Source of the DNA: an uncultured bacterium
GTDB lineage: Bacteria > Pseudomonadota > Alphaproteobacteria > Rhodospirillales > Rhodospirillaceae
Direction: 5' to 3'
DNA: 9,871 nt
NCBI GenBank assembly: GCA_903896775.1
Contig: CAITZE010000127.1
Span: forward strand, 1-9,871
Shown here: positions 6,776 to 9,871 of the stretch, one piece after another
How the letters are laid out: each line of letters opens with the position of its first letter
Numbering within the stretch: position 1 is the stretch's first letter
The notes under the pieces: generated by a model
What the model saw: only the letters and a program-made list of their open reading frames with translations
What the model was told of the DNA's origin: nothing
The model's database searches: none
Made by a program: the position numbers and the translations under genes

Positions 6776-6794
6776 GCCGGGAGTAATTGATCTT

Positions 6795-8693
6795 ATGAAT
6801 CTTCAAGCCGACGCACGCGGCAACGGTGTGCCTGCGTCCCCCTCCGCGTCCAAGTCTGACCTCGACGCCATCGTCGTGCGCTTTGCTGGCGATTCCGGCG
6901 ACGGTGTGCAGTTGCTGGGTAGCCAGTTTTCGCAAGAAACCGCGCTCGCGGGAAACTCCCTTGCAACCTTCCCGGATTTCCCCGCTGAAATTCGCGCTCC
7001 TACTGGCACGACCTACGGTGTCTCGGCTTTCCAGATCAATTTCGGCTCGCGTCTGATCAAGACCGCCGGCGATCAGCCCGATGTTCTCGTTGCGCTGAAC
7101 CCCGCCGCGCTGATGGTAAACTATAAGGGCCTGCGCAAAGGCGGTCTGGTGATCTTGGACTCCGGCGCTTTCAAAGAAAAAGACATCAAGCGCGCTGGCT
7201 TCACGGTCGATCCACGCCTCGATGGCACGCTCAAGGAATTCCGCGTTCTCGAAATCGACATCTCGCAGCAAGCGTTGGAAGTCGCCAAGCCCTTCGGCGT
7301 TTCGCAGAAAGAAGCCCTGCGCACGAAGAACCTGTGGACCCTGGGTCTGGTCTCGTGGATGTACGACCGCGAGCTGAACTCGACCATGGAGTATGTGGCG
7401 CGCAAATTCGGCGCCGAAGATCCGGTCGGCAAAGCCAATCTCGCCGCGCTTAAAGCCGGCAACGCTTACGGCGAAACCCATGAACTGTCTGGTGATGTTG
7501 CGCCGGTCAGCATGCCCGCCGTCAAAGTTGAGCCCGGTACCTATCGTCTCGTCTCCGGCGCTGAATCGCTTGCGTGGGGCCTCGCGGCCGGCGCGCAGTT
7601 GTCTGGCCTCGAGATGGTGCTGGCGTCCTATCCGATCACACCGTCTTCGCCGATCTTGCACATCCTCGCGAAGATGAAGCAGTTCGGCATCACGACCTTT
7701 CAGGCCGAAGATGAAATCGCCGCCTGCTGCGCGGCCATCGGCGCGTCTTACGGCGGCAAGCTTGGTGTCACTGCATCATCCGGTCCCGGCATCGCGTTGA
7801 AGACCGAAGCGATTGGTCTCGCGATCTCTACCGAATTGCCGCTCGTGATCGTTAATACCCAACGCGGCGGTCCGTCCACGGGCTTGCCGACAAAGACCGA
7901 GCAGTCGGATCTTTACATCGCCGTGTGGGGCCGCAATGCCGATGCGCCGATCCCGGTGATCGCGTCGAGCTCGCCCGGCGATTGCTTCGATGTCGCTATC
8001 GAAGCTGTGCGTCTTGCCACCAAGTACATGACGCCGGTGATGATCCTATCGGACGGCTATATCGCCAACGCCGCCGAGCCTTGGAAGATTCCCACGATGA
8101 AAGAGCAAAAGCCTTTCAAAGTGGAATTCCATACCAAGGCGGAAGGCTTCCATCCGTTCCTGCGCGATCCGCACACGCTGGCACGCGTGTGGGCCAAGCC
8201 CGGCACGCCCGGTTTGATGCATCGCATCGGCGGTATCGAGAAGGACTACAACTCCGGCAACATCTCTTACGATCCGTCGAACCATCAGAAGATGACGGAT
8301 ACACGTGCGGCCAAGATCAGCAATATCGCCAACGATATTCCCGAGCAGGATGTGGCCGTCGGCACCACCAAAGGTAAGCTCGCCGTTGTCGGTTGGGGCT
8401 CGACCTTCGGTCCTATCAATCGCGCCGTTCACAATATGCGGGAGAAAGAAGGCCTCGACGTCTCGCACATCCACATCCGCCATATCTGGCCCTTGCCGCG
8501 CAATCTCGGCCAGCTCTTGAAAAACTACGAGAAGGTTCTCGTGGCCGAAATGAACAACGGCCAAATGACGACCTTGCTCAAAAGCCAATATCTCGTCGAT
8601 GCCAAGAGCTTGCTCAAAGTGTCCGGTCAGCCGCTTAAAATCGAAGAAGTCAGCAGCGCCATTCGCAGCCTGCTGGGGAGCACCACGCCATGA
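6795..8693 (+). CDS. korA: 2-oxoacid:ferredoxin oxidoreductase alpha subunit (KorA type)
   Basis: The 632-residue protein fuses the gamma and alpha domains of two-subunit 2-oxoglutarate:ferredoxin oxidoreductases. With KorB it decarboxylates a 2-oxoacid, most likely 2-oxoglutarate, to acyl-CoA, reducing ferredoxin in the cytoplasm. The gamma domain spans about 22-225 (VVRFAGDSGDGVQLLGSQF at 27-45, FPDFPAEIRAPTGTTYGVSAFQ). The alpha domain follows: YPITPSSPILH (279-289), EDEIAACCAAIGASYGG, ASSGPGIALKTEA, and QRGGPSTGLPTKTEQSDL (356-373), a hallmark of the Kor branch. The C-terminus has the transketolase-like segment VVGWGSTFGPI (531-541). I chose ATG 6795 (GGGAG 11 bases upstream) because the 19 extra residues from the in-frame TTG at 6738 do not resemble the family. 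Its stop overlaps the korB start (ATGA). Substrate is inferred; pyruvate or another 2-oxoacid cannot be excluded. Confidence 0.9.
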   Translation: MNLQADARGNGVPASPSASKSDLDAIVVRFAGDSGDGVQLLGSQFSQETALAGNSLATFPDFPAEIRAPTGTTYGVSAFQINFGSRLIKTAGDQPDVLVALNPAALMVNYKGLRKGGLVILDSGAFKEKDIKRAGFTVDPRLDGTLKEFRVLEIDISQQALEVAKPFGVSQKEALRTKNLWTLGLVSWMYDRELNSTMEYVARKFGAEDPVGKANLAALKAGNAYGETHELSGDVAPVSMPAVKVEPGTYRLVSGAESLAWGLAAGAQLSGLEMVLASYPITPSSPILHILAKMKQFGITTFQAEDEIAACCAAIGASYGGKLGVTASSGPGIALKTEAIGLAISTELPLVIVNTQRGGPSTGLPTKTEQSDLYIAVWGRNADAPIPVIASSSPGDCFDVAIEAVRLATKYMTPVMILSDGYIANAAEPWKIPTMKEQKPFKVEFHTKAEGFHPFLRDPHTLARVWAKPGTPGLMHRIGGIEKDYNSGNISYDPSNHQKMTDTRAAKISNIANDIPEQDVAVGTTKGKLAVVGWGSTFGPINRAVHNMREKEGLDVSHIHIRHIWPLPRNLGQLLKNYEKVLVAEMNNGQMTTLLKSQYLVDAKSLLKVSGQPLKIEEVSSAIRSLLGSTTP

Positions 8694-9730
8694 ACGTCAC
8701 CGTTTCACCCGACAAACTGACCGCTAAGGACTTTGCCTCCGACCAAGAAGTACGGTGGTGCCCGGGCTGCGGCGACTACGCCATTCTGAAAGCCATGCAC
8801 AAGTCGCTGGCCGATATGGGCGCGTGTCCCGAGAACACGGTGTTCGTTTCCGGTATCGGTTGCTCGTCGCGCTTTCCTTATTACATGGCGACCTATGGCT
8901 TTCACACGATTCACGGCCGCGCGCCGGCCGTCGCGACGGGCCTGAAGCTTGCCCGCCCTGAACTCGATGTTTGGGTTGTCACCGGCGACGGCGACGCGTT
9001 GTCCATCGGCGGCAATCATCTCTTTCATGCCCTCCGCCGCAACATCGATTTGAACATTCTGCTGTTCAACAACGAAATCTACGGCCTCACCAAAGGCCAG
9101 TACTCGCCGACCTCGCGTGTCGGTCAGCGCTCGCCGTCCACGCCCATGGGCAGCATCGACAGCCCCGCCGAAGCTTGCACCTATGCCCTCGGCTGCGGCG
9201 CGCGCTTTGTCGCCCGTGGCATCGACGTGCAGGCCAAGGAACTGGACGTTCTGTTTCGCCGTGCGCGCGAACACAAAGGCGCGTCCTTCGTCGAGATCAT
9301 CCAGAACTGCATCGTCTACAACGACGCGGTTTTCGCCGAGTTCACCGAAAAGGCGGTTGCCGCCGACATGCAGCTCCATGTGAAGCACGGCCAGCCCATG
9401 CGTTACGGCAAGGACGGTAACAAGGGTCTGCGTTTCAATGCTCAGACCTTCAAAATCGAAACCGCCGTCATCGGCGAGAACGGCGTCACCGAAAGCGACC
9501 TTCTGGTGCACGACGAAAAGAACCGCGTCCTGGCCGGTCTGCTCGTGGCTTTGCGTCCGCCCGCCTTCCCGGAAATCCTGGGCGTGATCTATTGCGACCC
9601 AGCTGCGACCTCCTACGAAGCCGCGGTCGCGGCTCAGGAAGCGCAAGCCAAGGCCCAGGCCGAAGCCAAAAGCGGCCCCGCCGACCTTGATAAGCTGATG
9701 CGTGCCGGCAATACCTGGTCTGTGACCTAA
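8690..9730 (+). CDS. korB: 2-oxoacid:ferredoxin oxidoreductase beta subunit (KorB type)
   Basis: The 346-residue protein is the catalytic, thiamine-diphosphate and iron-sulfur binding subunit that pairs with KorA. Seen features: WCPGCGDY (23-30), GIGCSSRFP (55-63), TIHGRAPAVATGLKLA (73-88), the cofactor-binding GDGDALSIGGNH (99-110) followed by NNEIYGLTKGQ (127-137), and IQNCIVYND (204-212). Cys24, Cys27, Cys58 and Cys207 match the four positions expected to hold the single [4Fe-4S] cluster; that assignment is by eye. No ferredoxin domain is fused and none is encoded in the window, so the electron acceptor is elsewhere. GGGGAG (8675-8680) lies 9 bases before the ATG, within korA, and the 4-base overlap indicates coupled translation. 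The C-terminal end (about 311-328) is a low-complexity Ala/Gln/Lys/Glu tail. A strong hairpin follows the gene. Confidence 0.92.
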   Translation: MNVTVSPDKLTAKDFASDQEVRWCPGCGDYAILKAMHKSLADMGACPENTVFVSGIGCSSRFPYYMATYGFHTIHGRAPAVATGLKLARPELDVWVVTGDGDALSIGGNHLFHALRRNIDLNILLFNNEIYGLTKGQYSPTSRVGQRSPSTPMGSIDSPAEACTYALGCGARFVARGIDVQAKELDVLFRRAREHKGASFVEIIQNCIVYNDAVFAEFTEKAVAADMQLHVKHGQPMRYGKDGNKGLRFNAQTFKIETAVIGENGVTESDLLVHDEKNRVLAGLLVALRPPAFPEILGVIYCDPAATSYEAAVAAQEAQAKAQAEAKSGPADLDKLMRAGNTWSVT

Positions 9731-9763
9731 GCCGTTAGCCTCTTTAATCAGCCTTAAAGCGCA

Positions 9764-9787
9764 GCCCGCTGTCATTTGACAGCGGGC
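9764..9787. terminator. Perfect hairpin after korB, probable terminator
   Basis: GCCCGCTGTCA (9764-9774) is followed after TT by its exact complement (9777-9787); sterically it is a 10-bp stem with an ATTT loop. It begins 34 bases after the korB stop. Neither flank has a T run, so termination would not be textbook intrinsic. It may instead protect the 3' end or serve two convergent transcripts, if the minus-strand frame at 9809-9871 is real. Confidence 0.6.
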
Positions 9788-9808
9788 CGAAACCTCAAGT
9801 TGACGCCG

Positions 9809-9871
9809 TTACTGAAGCTTTCCAACCTCATGGAATGCTTTGACTTTACGGGCAAAAATATCGAAAACTAA
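9809..9871 (-). CDS. Possible C-terminal end of a minus-strand gene of unknown function
   Basis: Reading leftward from the window edge, a frame stays open for 20 codons to a TAA at 9809-9811. It encodes an amphipathic-looking end, DIFARKVKAFHEVGKLQ. The next gene after the korB hairpin would thus be convergent, mirroring the carD/DUF1501 layout at the left end. I do not recognise the protein, and 20 codons are too few to be sure that this is coding. Confidence 0.35.
   Translation of the reverse strand, partial: LVFDIFARKVKAFHEVGKLQ

Larger units (their letters stand above)
6518..6794 (+). promoter_or_regulatory. Intergenic and leader region of korAB
   Basis: These 277 bases hold no conventional gene. 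A weak stem GCCTT/AAGGC (6524-6528 with 6541-6545) follows metC but lacks a T run. TATAGT at 6583-6588 could be a -10 box, though no matching -35 is evident. From 6634 on there is a ribosome binding site, an 18-codon open frame (6643-6699) and several hairpins (6676-6716, 6748-6775), listed separately. The korA ribosome site GGGAG is at 6779-6783. A korAB promoter most likely lies in the first half of this region. Confidence 0.45.

Noticed and set aside
6738..6794. TTG at 6738 as the korA start, adding 19 residues
   Set aside because: The added residues do not resemble a KorA N-terminus, GGGAG is only 2 bases from the TTG, and ATG 6795 has its own GGGAG at 11 bases.
6465..7661. Long minus-strand open frame (398 codons) opposite metC end and korA start
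   Set aside because: It is antisense to well-supported korA and metC sequence, has no recognisable domain, and is Arg-rich as expected of a shadow frame in GC-rich DNA.
8705..9775. Minus-strand open frame (356 codons) opposite korB
   Set aside because: It runs along the whole of korB on the opposite strand, its composition (Gly, Arg, Val, His) is typical of antisense frames, and it crosses the terminator hairpin.
9830..9871. Short plus-strand frame ending in TAA at the window edge
   Set aside because: It has 13 codons and no ribosome binding site; most likely chance.

Overview
The window looks like an ordinary chromosomal segment of an alphaproteobacterium. This is inferred from protein style only: a CarD/CdnL-type regulator, a nuclease with the C-terminal extension common in that class, an aerobic-type two-subunit KorAB, and moderately high GC with GC-rich third positions. 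I see no rRNA, tRNA, IS element, CRISPR array or phage gene. All main reading frames are intact and codon use looks uniform, so nothing points to recent transfer.

Layout from left to right. (1) 1-189 is the 3' end of a carD/cdnL gene on the plus strand, closed by a strong hairpin (213-242) that probably terminates transcription from both sides. (2) A minus-strand pair follows: a DUF1800 gene (1509-3071) upstream of a DUF1501 gene (259-1497) that has a twin-arginine signal. Such pairs are common, but their biochemical role is unknown. (3) A divergent intergenic region of about 100 bp leads into a plus-strand run: a secreted thermonuclease-fold protein (3176-3985), an EF-P hydroxylase (EpmC)-like protein with an HEIAH motif (4024-4665), a TetR/AcrR regulator (4679-5344) and cystathionine beta-lyase MetC (5345-6517). 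The gaps are 38, 13 and 0 bp, so the last three, and possibly all four, are likely co-transcribed. (4) A 277-bp non-coding stretch holds a possible 18-codon leader peptide with a good ribosome binding site and several hairpins. (5) korA (6795-8693) and korB (8690-9730) overlap by 4 bp and encode the two subunits of a 2-oxoacid:ferredoxin oxidoreductase, most likely acting on 2-oxoglutarate. (6) A perfect hairpin (9764-9787) follows korB, and the window closes in what may be the last 20 codons of a minus-strand gene.

Functionally the window mixes central carbon metabolism (KorAB), methionine biosynthesis (MetC with an adjacent TetR regulator), a possible translation-factor modification enzyme (EpmC-like) and exported proteins (DUF1501, nuclease-like). 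I found no obviously new multi-gene system. The points most worth a second look are the nuclease-like protein that has lost two active-site acids, the peptide-plus-hairpin leader in front of korAB, and the EpmC-like gene sitting beside tetR-metC.
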